A stretch of DNA of 33,076 bases from Nitrosomonas sp. (GCA_020446045.1 JAGRFM010000112.1:1-33076); one strand, 5' to 3'. Positions 1 to 8,236 are shown, counted from the stretch's first letter. Numbers and translations: made by a program. Notes: generated by a model from the sequence alone, not told the origin.

Positions 1-170
1 ATGTTCAAGTACTTTGAATAAATAGGCGCAAAAATCTGTCGCGCCCTTCGGGTTTGTTTTTCGAACAAAATTGTCGGCGTTTTTGTTCCTTGAATATGCC
101 TTGGCATGTCCTGCGGAACAAAAACTTGGTCCTTTTGCCCGAAAAGCAAACAGAATTGTTCATAACTCAT
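1..170 (-). CDS. Hypothetical protein, N-terminal part, runs off the left edge
   Basis: Read on the minus strand, an ATG at 170 opens a frame with no stop to the window edge, giving 56 codons. The product begins MSYEQFCLLFGQKDQVFVPQ and has a basic stretch near residues 38-44 (EKQTRRAR). A purine-rich Shine-Dalgarno sequence (AGGGGGT on the minus strand, about 177-183) lies about six bases before the ATG, which is the main reason to believe it. It is divergent from the DUF971 gene that starts at 212, so the 41-base gap must hold both translation starts. I do not recognise the family. It is partial, so length and domains cannot be judged. Confidence 0.5.
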   Translation of the reverse strand, partial: MSYEQFCLLFGQKDQVFVPQDMPRHIQGTKTPTILFEKQTRRARQIFAPIYSKYLN

Positions 171-181
171 AACGACACCCC

Positions 182-193
182 CTAGTACTTTAT
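182..193 (+). repeat. Degenerate copy of the CTAGTRCTATTT repeat
   Basis: CTAGTACTTTAT lies in the divergent gap between the left-edge gene and the DUF971 gene. It differs from the 12-mers at 1492 and 2541 at three positions. It overlaps the Shine-Dalgarno of the leftward gene, so the resemblance may be chance. Confidence 0.25.
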
Positions 194-211
194 CATTTGT
201 AATAATATTTT

Positions 212-658
212 ATGGCCGGTTTAAGCAAAAACACCCCTACTCCAGAACAAATCAAGCTGCACAAAAAATCCAGAATTCTGGATATCGTATTTTCCGATGG
301 CCAGATCTTTCATTTTCCATGCGAATTCCTGCGCGTTCATTCACCCTCGGCTGAAGTCAGCGGCCATGGAACAGGACAGGAAATTTTGCAAACCGGAAAA
401 AAGATGGTCAATATACTCAAAATAGAGCCTGTGGGCCACTATGCAATTCAACTGCATTTCAGCGACGGTCATAATACAGGGATTTATTCTTGGGACTTAC
501 TCTACAAATACGGACACAATCAGGATAAAATGTGGCGAAACTATCTGCAACAGTTGGAGAAAGCTGGAGCAAGCCGGGAATTAAAAACTGACAACCAGGC
601 CAATCAACAAGACCATCCTAACGGAAAAACCGAGAAGGCAGATAAAAAATGCTGCTAG
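212..658 (+). CDS. DUF971 family protein (gamma-butyrobetaine hydroxylase-like N-terminal domain)
   Basis: A 148-residue protein with the DUF971 fold at about residues 18-110. Visible hallmarks are the ILDIVFSDGQIFHFPCEFLR strand pair, the SAEV segment that follows, a second half with VNILKIEPVGHYAIQLHFSDGH, and a closing YSWDLLYKYG motif. The family is a small standalone version of the N-terminal domain of gamma-butyrobetaine hydroxylase and is often linked to iron-sulfur or metal handling; its exact role is not settled. The tail after residue 115 is hydrophilic, rich in Asn, Gln and Lys, and ends in two cysteines. It lies 71 bases before ubiE on the same strand, an order I recall from related betaproteobacteria. 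No strong Shine-Dalgarno precedes the ATG. Confidence 0.85.
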   Translation: MAGLSKNTPTPEQIKLHKKSRILDIVFSDGQIFHFPCEFLRVHSPSAEVSGHGTGQEILQTGKKMVNILKIEPVGHYAIQLHFSDGHNTGIYSWDLLYKYGHNQDKMWRNYLQQLEKAGASRELKTDNQANQQDHPNGKTEKADKKCC

Positions 659-668
659 TACTATTTCA
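655..668 (+). repeat. CTAGTACTATTTCA repeat copy
   Basis: This copy overlaps the stop codon of the DUF971 gene. It matches the 12-mer at 1492 and 2541 at 11 of 12 positions and shares the following CA with the 2541 copy. Confidence 0.4.
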
Positions 669-729
669 GCATCGATCAAACACGACAAATAGCCACATCT
701 ACTAAGATTCTAACATTATTTAGGAAAAC

Positions 730-1464
730 ATGACCAAATCCACTCACTTCGGCTTCAAGACCGTTTCTGAAAATGAAAAAGCCGGCAAAGTTGCCGATGT
801 CTTCCACTCTGTCGCCGAGCGTTACAACCTCATGAATGACCTGATGTCCGCGGGCCTACACCGAATATGGAAACGTTTTGCCATTGATGTCAGCGGAGTA
901 AAAACAGGGGACAAGGTATTGGATATCGCGGGAGGAACCGGAGATTTAAGCTCACTTTTTTTAAAACAAGTTGGCAAATCTGGTGAGGTCTGGTTGACTG
1001 ACATCAATAATTCCATGTTGTCCATTGGACGTGACCGCCTGATAGACGAAGGAACACCCACGCCAGCCGTTCAATGTGACGCAGAAGAACTGCCGTTCCC
1101 GGATAATTATTTTAATTGCGTCAGCGTCGCTTTCGGATTACGCAACATGACCCATAAAGAAATCGCACTAAAAGAAATGCTGCGCGTCATTAAACCCGGC
1201 GGAACAGTCATTGTTCTGGAATTTTCTAAGGCTTGGGAACCGATACGACCCATTTACGATGCGTATTCATTCAAGGTGTTACCTGTGATGGGTAAAATTA
1301 TCGCCAATGACGATGAAAGCTACCGTTATCTGGCTGAATCCATTCGTGTACACCCTTCTCAAGAAGCATTAAAGGAAATGATGCAAGGCGTCGGTTTTGA
1401 ACAAGTTGAATACTTCAATCTCACGGCTGGTATTGTCGCTTTGCACCGTGGTTATAAATTTTGA
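730..1464 (+). CDS. ubiE: Ubiquinone/menaquinone C-methyltransferase UbiE
   Basis: A 244-residue class I SAM-dependent methyltransferase of the UbiE/COQ5 family. It performs the C-methylation of the benzoquinol ring in ubiquinone biosynthesis (and of demethylmenaquinol where menaquinone is made), in the cytoplasm near the membrane. The family signature [19 protein letters not shown] is at about residues 32-50. The SAM-binding glycine loop [12 protein letters not shown] follows at about 63-74. The second signature, RVIKPGG with VLEFSK, is at about 152-167. The end, [13 protein letters not shown], is typical. An AGGA sequence lies about four bases before the ATG. In many betaproteobacteria ubiE leads into ubiJ and ubiB; here the next two genes are unrelated to quinones, which suggests a break in the ancestral order (inference). 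Confidence 0.96.
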   Translation: MTKSTHFGFKTVSENEKAGKVADVFHSVAERYNLMNDLMSAGLHRIWKRFAIDVSGVKTGDKVLDIAGGTGDLSSLFLKQVGKSGEVWLTDINNSMLSIGRDRLIDEGTPTPAVQCDAEELPFPDNYFNCVSVAFGLRNMTHKEIALKEMLRVIKPGGTVIVLEFSKAWEPIRPIYDAYSFKVLPVMGKIIANDDESYRYLAESIRVHPSQEALKEMMQGVGFEQVEYFNLTAGIVALHRGYKF

Positions 1465-1491
1465 TACAGGAACCCGTCTCAATTTAATTAG

Positions 1492-1503
1492 CTAGTGCTA
1501 TTT
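1492..1503 (+). repeat. 12-bp direct repeat, left copy (CTAGTGCTATTT)
   Basis: This sequence is identical to the 12-mer at 2541-2552. The two copies flank the coiled-coil/lipoprotein gene pair. It sits just before the ribosome-binding site of the 1519 gene. The same sequence without its leading CT begins the terminal inverted repeats of the 27.5-kb element. Confidence 0.55.
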
Positions 1504-1518
1504 AGGGAGTGAGAACAG

Positions 1519-1995
1519 ATGCCAAATTTTACCGTCATAGCGATTATCGGCGTAATTCTTGCTGGAGCAGGTCTTTTTACCTACCATACGGTAACAGTAT
1601 CATCGCTGCAATCACAAATTGCAGAATTAACGATTAAGATTACCGTCCTTACGACAGAAACTAACGTTCTTAAAGAAGAAAAAGCCATCCTCAAGAATGA
1701 AATTGCCAAAAAAAATGAAGAGGCCGTACAGATTCGTGTAGAACTGGAAAAATTCCGTATTAAGGATACACAAACCCAATTACAGGTCGCAGACCTGGAA
1801 AAAAAATTGAAAGATGTGGAGTTTAACGAACGCATGCAATCGATACGCAACAGTCGCAAAGCATCGTTGCTTCTGAATTATGCGAATAAGAACGTTAAGT
1901 GTGAAATGGAAAACTTCGAACGCGAAGGCAAATGCGTCAAAGGCATATTCAAACCAACGGTTCAAACATCGATAGAACCTGACTTAAACATGTAA
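1519..1995 (+). CDS. Inner-membrane-anchored coiled-coil protein, spanin-like (i-spanin candidate)
   Basis: A 158-residue protein with one N-terminal transmembrane segment (about residues 4-24, TVIAIIGVILAGAGLFTYHT) and no charged n-region. A long heptad-rich coiled coil (about residues 28-108) is dense in Leu, Ile, Lys and Glu. A short C-terminal tail has two cysteines (KCEMENFEREGKC) and ends in a proline-containing segment. Size and topology match phage inner-membrane spanins (Rz type): short cytoplasmic end, one membrane pass, periplasmic coiled coil. The next gene, 42 bases on, encodes a lipoprotein, as expected for an Rz1-type partner. I base this on architecture and gene pairing, not on recognised homology. 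A generic envelope coiled-coil protein is the alternative. An AGGGAG Shine-Dalgarno lies nine bases before the ATG. Codon use is more AT-rich than in ubiE. Confidence 0.7.
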   Translation: MPNFTVIAIIGVILAGAGLFTYHTVTVSSLQSQIAELTIKITVLTTETNVLKEEKAILKNEIAKKNEEAVQIRVELEKFRIKDTQTQLQVADLEKKLKDVEFNERMQSIRNSRKASLLLNYANKNVKCEMENFEREGKCVKGIFKPTVQTSIEPDLNM

Positions 1996-2037
1996 TCCGT
2001 AAACATTCAGCTTCACCCATTTACGAGGAGAAGAATC

Positions 2038-2511
2038 TTGAAACTTAATCGCATGTATCTGGTGGTCTTGGGGGTTCTTTTCTCTGGCTGTACCACACCA
2101 TCACAGGTACCTATCGTCAAAACGGATGTCGTCAGAGTTTATCCGGACTTGCCTGATATTGAACCGTTACCCCCATTAACGCTCATGCCATTTGAATGGG
2201 ACTATCCTCGTGACACAACCAAACGGGTTCCTAAGTCCACCAGTAAATGTTTGGAAACACCTGGACAACAAAGGGATGAATCCTACTGGGAGCGCTGCAG
2301 TGAACATCCACCACTCGGCAATAGCAACATTTTTATGGGATTCAGCAGAGAAGACTTTGAAACCTTCCTGGTCAATAATGAAAAAATCAGAGCACGTTTG
2401 CTTCAATACAAAGCGCGCATTGATGAAATCAACCGCCAGCGCGCAATGTGGCGACAGAAAAATGCGGAAACCCAACAGAAATTACTTTCTGACCCAACTG
2501 AAAAGCAATAA
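2038..2511 (+). CDS. Lipoprotein, candidate outer-membrane spanin partner
   Basis: A 157-residue protein starting at TTG. The strong AGGAG at 2026-2030 is seven bases before it, whereas the next ATG (2053) is too far away, so TTG is preferred. The signal peptide MKLNRMYLVVLGVLFSGC ends in a lipobox with the lipidated Cys at residue 18. A proline-rich, extended stretch follows (about 19-60; PDLPDIEPLPPLTL), then a segment with Cys residues and a WDYPRD motif. A C-terminal charged helix (about 105-150) contains QYKARIDEINRQR. A lipoprotein with an extended Pro-rich region paired with an upstream membrane coiled-coil protein is the arrangement of o-spanins, which fuse inner and outer membranes in phage lysis. 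The C-terminal helix also reminds me of small phage proteins, but I cannot confirm homology. No other phage gene is visible nearby. Confidence 0.7.
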   Translation: MKLNRMYLVVLGVLFSGCTTPSQVPIVKTDVVRVYPDLPDIEPLPPLTLMPFEWDYPRDTTKRVPKSTSKCLETPGQQRDESYWERCSEHPPLGNSNIFMGFSREDFETFLVNNEKIRARLLQYKARIDEINRQRAMWRQKNAETQQKLLSDPTEKQ

Positions 2512-2822
2512 AGGTTTACACAGTCTCCATTTGCATTACCCTAGTGCTATTTCAATTTGATAGACTAGCAAATTTTATGCCATAAAGAATTAATTCGCTT
2601 ATTTTCAATATGTTGCATATATTCATAAAATTACTCTGCAAAAACTGCAAACTATTCCGACACCTTTCTGCATGGAATTTTTATTGACTGATCATATTCT
2701 GGTGTAATTGTCGGTATGGAGGGATACGTTCTTATAAAACGCTTCTCATGAAAACAAGAAGGGACTATTTGAACTTATCTGAGCAGACTAGAAGGGTTAA
2801 ATTACCAAAAACAAATCTTTAT
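2512..2822. other. 311-base intergenic region between convergent genes
   Basis: AT-rich DNA between the lipoprotein gene and the leftward GGDEF-EAL gene. It contains the 2541 repeat copy. I see no convincing ORF, tRNA or strong terminator. An ATG at 2749 opens a short frame that soon runs into antisense of the GGDEF-EAL gene and has no ribosome-binding site. Confidence 0.5.
2541..2562 (+). repeat. Direct repeat, right copy; solo copy of the 27.5-kb element terminus
   Basis: The 12-mer CTAGTGCTATTT repeats the 1492 copy exactly. From 2543 the match to the left terminal repeat at 27490 runs for 20 consecutive bases (AGTGCTATTTCAATTTGATA). A second CTAG follows at 2565-2568. Confidence 0.6.
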
Positions 2823-5800
2823 TTATGTTTCACTACTTTCATATTGACGGACAAACTGAATCAGTTCATTGGCCGGTATAGGCACTGAATAAAGGAATCC
2901 TTGCGCATAATCGCAGCCAAAACGCATTAATAATTGTTCCTGTTCTTTCGTTTCGACACCTTCAGCAATTGTTTTAATATCCAGTTTATGCGCCATTACA
3001 ATTATGGCTTCAACCAGAGCACGGTCGGTATCGTTTTCTGTCAGTTGCTTGACAAATGATTGATCGATTTTTAAATAATCGATATCAAATCTTTTGAGAT
3101 AAGACAGTGAAGAAAAACCGGTACCAAAATCATCAATCGACACTTCGATTCCCTGATTCCGAAATTCCATCAGACGTTCTTTCACGACTGGAGAATCTTT
3201 CAGTAACAAACCTTCTGTTATCTCGACATTTATACAATGTCCCGGCAAACCTGACTGGCTTATAAGCTCCTCAAAAATAGACTTGCCCCTTTGTTTGAAT
3301 TGAACAGGTGACATATTGATACTGACTTGCAATGTTTGATCAGTTTGTTTTTGCCATTGTTTGATTAAACCAATACTTTGGTTGAGAACCTGCTCTGCAA
3401 TTTCAATAATTAACCCACTATGTTCAGCCAGTGGTATAAAGCTTGAAGGACTAACCATGCCCAAACGGGGGTGTTTCCAGCGTAATAAAGCTTCGGTCTT
3501 GGCAATTCTCCCGTTTGACAAATCGATAATAGGCTGGAAATGAATCATTAGTTCCTGATTCTTCACTGCCTGCCTGAGGTCATGCATCAACACCATTCTT
3601 TCAATCGCTATTTTTTGCAGCGCATGTGTAAAAAAACTGAAGCGATTGCGTTCTTCCTTCGCTGCATACATGGCCTGATCGGCATGTTTCATCAAGCTTT
3701 CCAGGTCAGCACCATCTCTGGGATAGAAAACAATACCAATACTCGTGGATACATGATATTCAACCGGGTCATTAAATAATTTGAATGGACTATTCAATGC
3801 TTGAATAATGTTTTGTGCAATGTTCCCGACATGTATTTCATCTTCCACATCAGATAAAATCACTGCAAATTCATCGCCCCCCAATCGCGCTACCGTATCT
3901 GTATCTCGAACGCAGTTTAAAACTCTGCTACCGACCTCATTCAGTAATTCATCGCCCCGATCATGACCAAATGTATCATTGATATCTTTAAAATGATCCA
4001 AATCTAAAAATAATAGCGCCAACGTCTGATTGCTGCGCAGTGTTCGTTTCATATCCTGCAATAATCTGTCTTTGAATAAATTCCGATTAGGCAAATGGGT
4101 TAATGGATCATAGTTAGCCTGCTTAACAATAAGCGCATCCTTCTGTTTTTTCTCTGTAATATCTGAGAATTGCGCCACATGAAATTTTACGCTGCCATCT
4201 GGATGACGGATAATGCTGATTGAAAGCCATTTCGCATGAATGCTGCCATCTTTTTTTCGATCCCAGACTTCTCCCTGCCAGTGATCCTTTTGCAAAAGCT
4301 CTGACCATAGATTTTGATAAAATGATTTACCGTGGCGTCCGGACTGAAAGATTTTTGGATTTTTTCCTATAACATCTTCTGCATCAAAACCTGTCATGCG
4401 TTTGAACGCAGGGTTAACCTGAATAATCCGGTTGTTTTCATCGGTTATTATGATAGCTTCATTGCTGGATTCATAAATGGTATTGGCCAACAGCATGGAT
4501 TCATAGGCTTTTTTTTGCTCGGTTATATCTTCATAGATACCCAAAACACCAATTATTTCTTCATACTTGTTTCTCAACGGAACTTTCGAAGTCCGTAACC
4601 AGCATTGTTGCCCGTCCGGTGTCGTTTGTGGTTCTTCATAGCTTAGTTTCGGGACACCTGAAGTAATAACACTCAAATCATCACGTTGATAGATCTCTGC
4701 CTGATCATTCCAGCCCAATTGAAAATCGTCTTTACCGATTAAGTCTTCAGGTGACGCCATACCACTGTCTTTTGCAAAAACGGTATTACACCCCAAATAG
4801 CGCAATGCTCTATTCTTCCAGAAAATGCGGGCAGGAACCGTATCGATCACTGTTCTGAGCAAACTGTGTGCTGATTCCAATGCGATATCTTTTTGGCGTT
4901 GCTCGGTGATATCAATAAAATAACCGATTAATTCATGGGTTTCATCAGCCGGGTTAACAATAATATTTAATTCGTCTCTCATCCATAGCCATCTACCGTT
5001 TTGGTGTTGGAAACGGTATTCATGCGTATATTTTCCTTGAGAAAACACATCTGAAAAACTGTCAAGAACCTGGTCCCGGTCTTCAGGATGAATATGATTG
5101 ACCCAGAAATTGGGGTCATCCAGAAATTCCTTAGAGGTATAACCCAATATATTAATGACATTTGCACTAATAAATGTAGCCCGGTAAGGCGCTACACTTT
5201 CACAGGTATAAATAATGGCGGGTGCCGAAGAAAATAAAAAATCGGAACGTTCATTTAAGGTGCGTAACGAATTCTCTTTTTTCTTCCTATTTGTAATATC
5301 CGATACAATACCCACATAACCTAAAACATTACCGGACTCATCCATTTTTATATCAGCCTGGTTAACAACCCATCTGATTTTATTTTCAGCCGTCAGAATG
5401 CGATATTCCGAAACAAATGATTCCCTGTTATTTACAGCATATTGCCATTCAAGATCTATCCTTTCCCGATCTTTTGGATGGATATTGACCAGCCACCCAA
5501 CTCCGCATGCTTCATTCTTACTGACATTTGCAATTTCACAAAAACGCTCATTGACATAATGATACAAACCATTTTTATCCGCCTGAAAAATCCCGACAGG
5601 AACTATTTGAGCTAATGTCCGGAATAATTGCTCGCTTTGTCGTAAAGCCTCTTCCGCTTTTTTACTCTCGGTAATTTCGACAAAAACGCCATGCCAATGA
5701 GTATCTCCATTATTTTTCCGGTGAGGGATCGAATGACCGCACAGCCATTTTTCACCCATCGGCGTTTTAACTTGAAATTCTTGAAGCCAAGGAGACATTT

Positions 5801-6479
5801 GGTTAAGCGACGTTTGGATCGAAACTTCAAACTTTGGCAAAGTATCAGCGGGTATTTGTTTGAAAAAAATCTCAGCATCATTCATGCAATCCGATGATGA
5901 ATAACCGATTAAGTTATTAATACCCTGTCCTATGAATTGAAACGAACGTTTGCCGAAAGTATCGATACAAAATTCAAAGACAGCACCGGGCATACAGTCG
6001 TCGATTTCCTTATAGCGTTTTTCACTGGCATACAGTTCCTTCGTCCGTTCAGCAACCATCTGTTCCAGCTCATTGTTACGCGTCAGCATTGCGCTCTCAC
6101 TTTTTTTTCGTTTGGTTATATCACGAAAAATTCCGCGGGTAGCGATAGGCTGGTCATTCTCAAAATGCATGGTAACCTGCCCTTCCACTAAGACCGTGTG
6201 TTGATCTTTCGTTATAAATGGAACTTCAATGCGCCCACTCCTTTTGTCTCCTGCGATACATTGTAAAAAATCCTGACAAGCACTATGATGATCGCGATGA
6301 ATAACATCGAAAATATTCATCACCTTGACTTCTTCAATCGTGTACCCCAATGTATCAAGCCACGCCTGATTAACATAAATAATCTTACCATCGAGTGCAA
6401 CACTTTGAATAAGATCCTTGGTAGCATCGAACAAATGTCGAATCTGCTCGTCACTCAAAATAAAAGAAATCGGTACCAT
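2823..6479 (-). CDS. Multi-PAS sensor GGDEF-EAL protein (c-di-GMP synthesis/degradation)
   Basis: A 1218-residue soluble sensor. About six PAS/PAC modules occupy residues 10-785; most end in a recognisable DIT(E/K/N) PAC motif (for example FRDITKRKK, VSDITNRKK, FIDITEQRQ, YEDITEQKK, FSDITEKKQ). A GGDEF domain lies at about 795-955, with an intact RLGGDEF at about 866-872. An RDTD I-site sits five residues before the GGDEF motif. An EAL domain (about 970-1210) has KTEALLRW, the catalytic DDFGTGFSSLSYLK loop and KIDQSFV. Both catalytic signatures look intact, so it could make and break c-di-GMP; which activity dominates cannot be told. There is no transmembrane segment, so sensing is cytoplasmic, probably redox, gas or small ligand through PAS. 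It stands alone, with long gaps on both sides. Confidence 0.96.
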   Translation of the reverse strand: MVPISFILSDEQIRHLFDATKDLIQSVALDGKIIYVNQAWLDTLGYTIEEVKVMNIFDVIHRDHHSACQDFLQCIAGDKRSGRIEVPFITKDQHTVLVEGQVTMHFENDQPIATRGIFRDITKRKKSESAMLTRNNELEQMVAERTKELYASEKRYKEIDDCMPGAVFEFCIDTFGKRSFQFIGQGINNLIGYSSSDCMNDAEIFFKQIPADTLPKFEVSIQTSLNQMSPWLQEFQVKTPMGEKWLCGHSIPHRKNNGDTHWHGVFVEITESKKAEEALRQSEQLFRTLAQIVPVGIFQADKNGLYHYVNERFCEIANVSKNEACGVGWLVNIHPKDRERIDLEWQYAVNNRESFVSEYRILTAENKIRWVVNQADIKMDESGNVLGYVGIVSDITNRKKKENSLRTLNERSDFLFSSAPAIIYTCESVAPYRATFISANVINILGYTSKEFLDDPNFWVNHIHPEDRDQVLDSFSDVFSQGKYTHEYRFQHQNGRWLWMRDELNIIVNPADETHELIGYFIDITEQRQKDIALESAHSLLRTVIDTVPARIFWKNRALRYLGCNTVFAKDSGMASPEDLIGKDDFQLGWNDQAEIYQRDDLSVITSGVPKLSYEEPQTTPDGQQCWLRTSKVPLRNKYEEIIGVLGIYEDITEQKKAYESMLLANTIYESSNEAIIITDENNRIIQVNPAFKRMTGFDAEDVIGKNPKIFQSGRHGKSFYQNLWSELLQKDHWQGEVWDRKKDGSIHAKWLSISIIRHPDGSVKFHVAQFSDITEKKQKDALIVKQANYDPLTHLPNRNLFKDRLLQDMKRTLRSNQTLALLFLDLDHFKDINDTFGHDRGDELLNEVGSRVLNCVRDTDTVARLGGDEFAVILSDVEDEIHVGNIAQNIIQALNSPFKLFNDPVEYHVSTSIGIVFYPRDGADLESLMKHADQAMYAAKEERNRFSFFTHALQKIAIERMVLMHDLRQAVKNQELMIHFQPIIDLSNGRIAKTEALLRWKHPRLGMVSPSSFIPLAEHSGLIIEIAEQVLNQSIGLIKQWQKQTDQTLQVSINMSPVQFKQRGKSIFEELISQSGLPGHCINVEITEGLLLKDSPVVKERLMEFRNQGIEVSIDDFGTGFSSLSYLKRFDIDYLKIDQSFVKQLTENDTDRALVEAIIVMAHKLDIKTIAEGVETKEQEQLLMRFGCDYAQGFLYSVPIPANELIQFVRQYESSET

Positions 6480-6794
6480 TACAATTTATGAATTTGATTG
6501 AGTATGAATTACGCGTAATCTGCCTATATTTAAAATATCTACGGATAATATGCATAAAAAAACAGGGTAAAAATTTATTCAATCAGTATATTTCCGAGTT
6601 ATATGGAACCTCGTTAAATTTGGTATTTTGATTCGTAACAATCCTTAATCTTAACAGTGTATGAAAAAACAAATGATTTCTCACCCAATCTTTTATAATC
6701 CAGATAATTACATCTTAAAAGACCGACTGCCATTTAAAGACCGTTAACCCTGACACGTATTTACAAATGTCAAACAACGAGAAGTTGCGTCCCA
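6480..6794. other. 315-base divergent intergenic region
   Basis: AT-rich region that must hold the promoters of the leftward GGDEF-EAL gene and the rightward permease. I see no clear sigma-70 pair that I would commit to. Two copies of AAAGACCG occur about 18 bases apart near 6717-6743. A 28-codon frame at 6661-6747 has no ribosome-binding site and is not called. Confidence 0.45.
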
Positions 6795-7994
6795 ATGAAA
6801 ACCATCGATACTTTCCAACTCGCATTTCACTCCTTAACCGCACATCGGTTACGAACCCTGCTTTCGGTATCCGGTATCGCAGTTGGCATTGCCGCTGTCA
6901 TCCTGTTGACGGCGATTGGCGATGGAGTGCAGCGCTTTGTTCTTTCCGAATTCACACAATTTGGCACGAATATTATTGCGATAAAACCCGGAAAAATCAC
7001 GACGCATGGCGGATCACTGGGTGCTATTGGCAGCGCACGGATTTTGACCATCGATGACGCAATTGCGCTGAAACATTCACGCTACACGCAATATACCAAT
7101 GCCAGCGTGATGGGCAATGCGGAAATCCGCGCCAATGGTTTAAGCCGGCGCGTTACCGTCTATGGGCAGGGCCCTGATTTTTCACGGGCATTTAATATGC
7201 AGGTTGAAATCGGCCAGTTTTTACCCGATGACGATCCGCGCAGCCCGCGTGCTTATGCCGTTCTCGGCGCGAAAGTGCACAATGAATTATTTGGTGACAA
7301 AAACCCGCTCGGCGAAATCATACAGGTCGGCGGTTCACGCTTCCGTGTGATTGGCGTCATGGCATCCAAAGGTCATGTGTTGGGGTTTGACCTCGATGAT
7401 ACCGTCTTCATACCAACAACCCGCGCTTTGGAAGTCTTCAACCGCGAAGGTCTGATGGAAATCAATGTCTCTTATCAGCCCGACGCATCGGTCGACGCCG
7501 TGGTCGAGGAAATCAAAAACATCCTGATTGCGCGTCATGGCCGTGAAGATTTTACCGTCACGCCGCAACAGCAATTGCTCAGTACCTTATCGACAGTTCT
7601 TAATATCTTGAAATTCGCCGTTGCTGCATTAGGCGGTATTTCTTTACTGGTCGGCACTGTCGGCATGGTAACGTTGATGCATATCGCAGTTGCGGAACGC
7701 GTTGCCGAAATCGGTCTGCTGACAGCACTGGGCGCAACGCGCGCACGTATTCGTATTTTGTTCCTGATCGAATCAACAGTGCTTTCCACGCTGGGTGGAT
7801 TGATGGGTTTATCGATCGGCGCAAGCATTGCCTGGCTGCTTAAGTTATTGATCGTCAACCTGCCAGTCAATATTCCCTGGAATTTTGTCTTGGGCGCCCT
7901 GGCGTTATCGATGATCATCGGCCTGGCGGCTGGCATGTTGCCTGCAATGCGCGCCGCCCGACTCAATCCGGTCGATGCATTGCGTACGGAATAA
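6795..7994 (+). CDS. ABC transporter permease, MacB/FtsX type
   Basis: A 399-residue inner-membrane permease. The N-terminal transmembrane segment (about residues 17-40, RLRTLLSVSGIAVGIAAVIL) precedes a periplasmic MacB-like core (about 45-265). Three further membrane segments lie in the FtsX domain (about 270-300, 322-350, 360-388), and the end, RAARLNPVDALR, is the family's usual coupling motif. Such permeases work as dimers with a cytoplasmic ATPase and often a periplasmic adaptor, exporting lipids, peptides or drugs or acting mechanically on the envelope. No ATPase or adaptor gene is adjacent: upstream is a divergent c-di-GMP gene, downstream a convergent helicase. It must therefore pair with an ATPase encoded elsewhere. 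A weak GAGAAG lies ten bases before the ATG. Confidence 0.93.
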   Translation: MKTIDTFQLAFHSLTAHRLRTLLSVSGIAVGIAAVILLTAIGDGVQRFVLSEFTQFGTNIIAIKPGKITTHGGSLGAIGSARILTIDDAIALKHSRYTQYTNASVMGNAEIRANGLSRRVTVYGQGPDFSRAFNMQVEIGQFLPDDDPRSPRAYAVLGAKVHNELFGDKNPLGEIIQVGGSRFRVIGVMASKGHVLGFDLDDTVFIPTTRALEVFNREGLMEINVSYQPDASVDAVVEEIKNILIARHGREDFTVTPQQQLLSTLSTVLNILKFAVAALGGISLLVGTVGMVTLMHIAVAERVAEIGLLTALGATRARIRILFLIESTVLSTLGGLMGLSIGASIAWLLKLLIVNLPVNIPWNFVLGALALSMIIGLAAGMLPAMRAARLNPVDALRTE

Positions 7995-7996
7995 TA

Positions 7997-8234
7997 ATCC
8001 TAAAAACCTCAGTTGACCGTTATAAAAAGTGCAAACTTGATGAATAAAAATATAAACTTCAGGAAAATTCCTTAACCTGAATGGTGAGCAACACTATGCT
8101 ATTTATAGCACATTGTTTTTTAATTTTTGCGGTGTTGCAATTCGTTGTAATAACTTGTTATTATGCTTCATTGCGTCTTGCCAAAAATAAAAAACAAAGC
8201 ACTCTAAACACCATCCAACTGAGGTTTTTAGGAT
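7997..8234. repeat. Inverted-repeat-bounded segment (19-bp perfect arms, MITE-like or IS remnant)
   Basis: The left arm at 7997-8015 (ATCCTAAAAACCTCAGTTG) and the right arm at 8216-8234 are perfect reverse complements. Similarity extends about six bases further out with two mismatches. The arms bound about 200 bases of AT-rich DNA between two convergent genes. The left end (7999-8045) is 77 % identical without gaps to 16836-16882. This looks like a short non-autonomous element; no target duplication is evident. Confidence 0.55.
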
Positions 8235-8236
8235 AA
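8081..8236 (+). CDS. Possible 51-residue single-pass membrane peptide inside the inverted repeat
   Basis: The ATG at 8081 (with an in-frame ATG at 8096) opens a 51-codon frame. Residues about 6-27 are strongly hydrophobic (LFIAHCFLIFAVLQFVVITC), followed by a Lys-rich segment (LRLAKNKKQ) and a C-terminus encoded by the right repeat arm. This would be a single membrane helix with a positive cytoplasmic tail. An AGGA lies 16 bases before the first ATG, too far to be persuasive. It may be chance in AT-rich DNA, where random frames often look hydrophobic. Confidence 0.25.
   Translation: MVSNTMLFIAHCFLIFAVLQFVVITCYYASLRLAKNKKQSTLNTIQLRFLG

Noticed and set aside
53-125. Inverted repeats (for example GTTTTTGTTCC at 79 with GGAACAAAAAC at 115) as a terminator or operator
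   Set aside because: They lie inside the leftward partial coding frame and have no T-run in a useful position; they are probably coincidental codon pairing.
6661-6747. 28-codon + strand frame beginning MKKQMISHPIFYNPDNYILK
   Set aside because: No ribosome-binding site, very short, in AT-rich DNA; no independent support.
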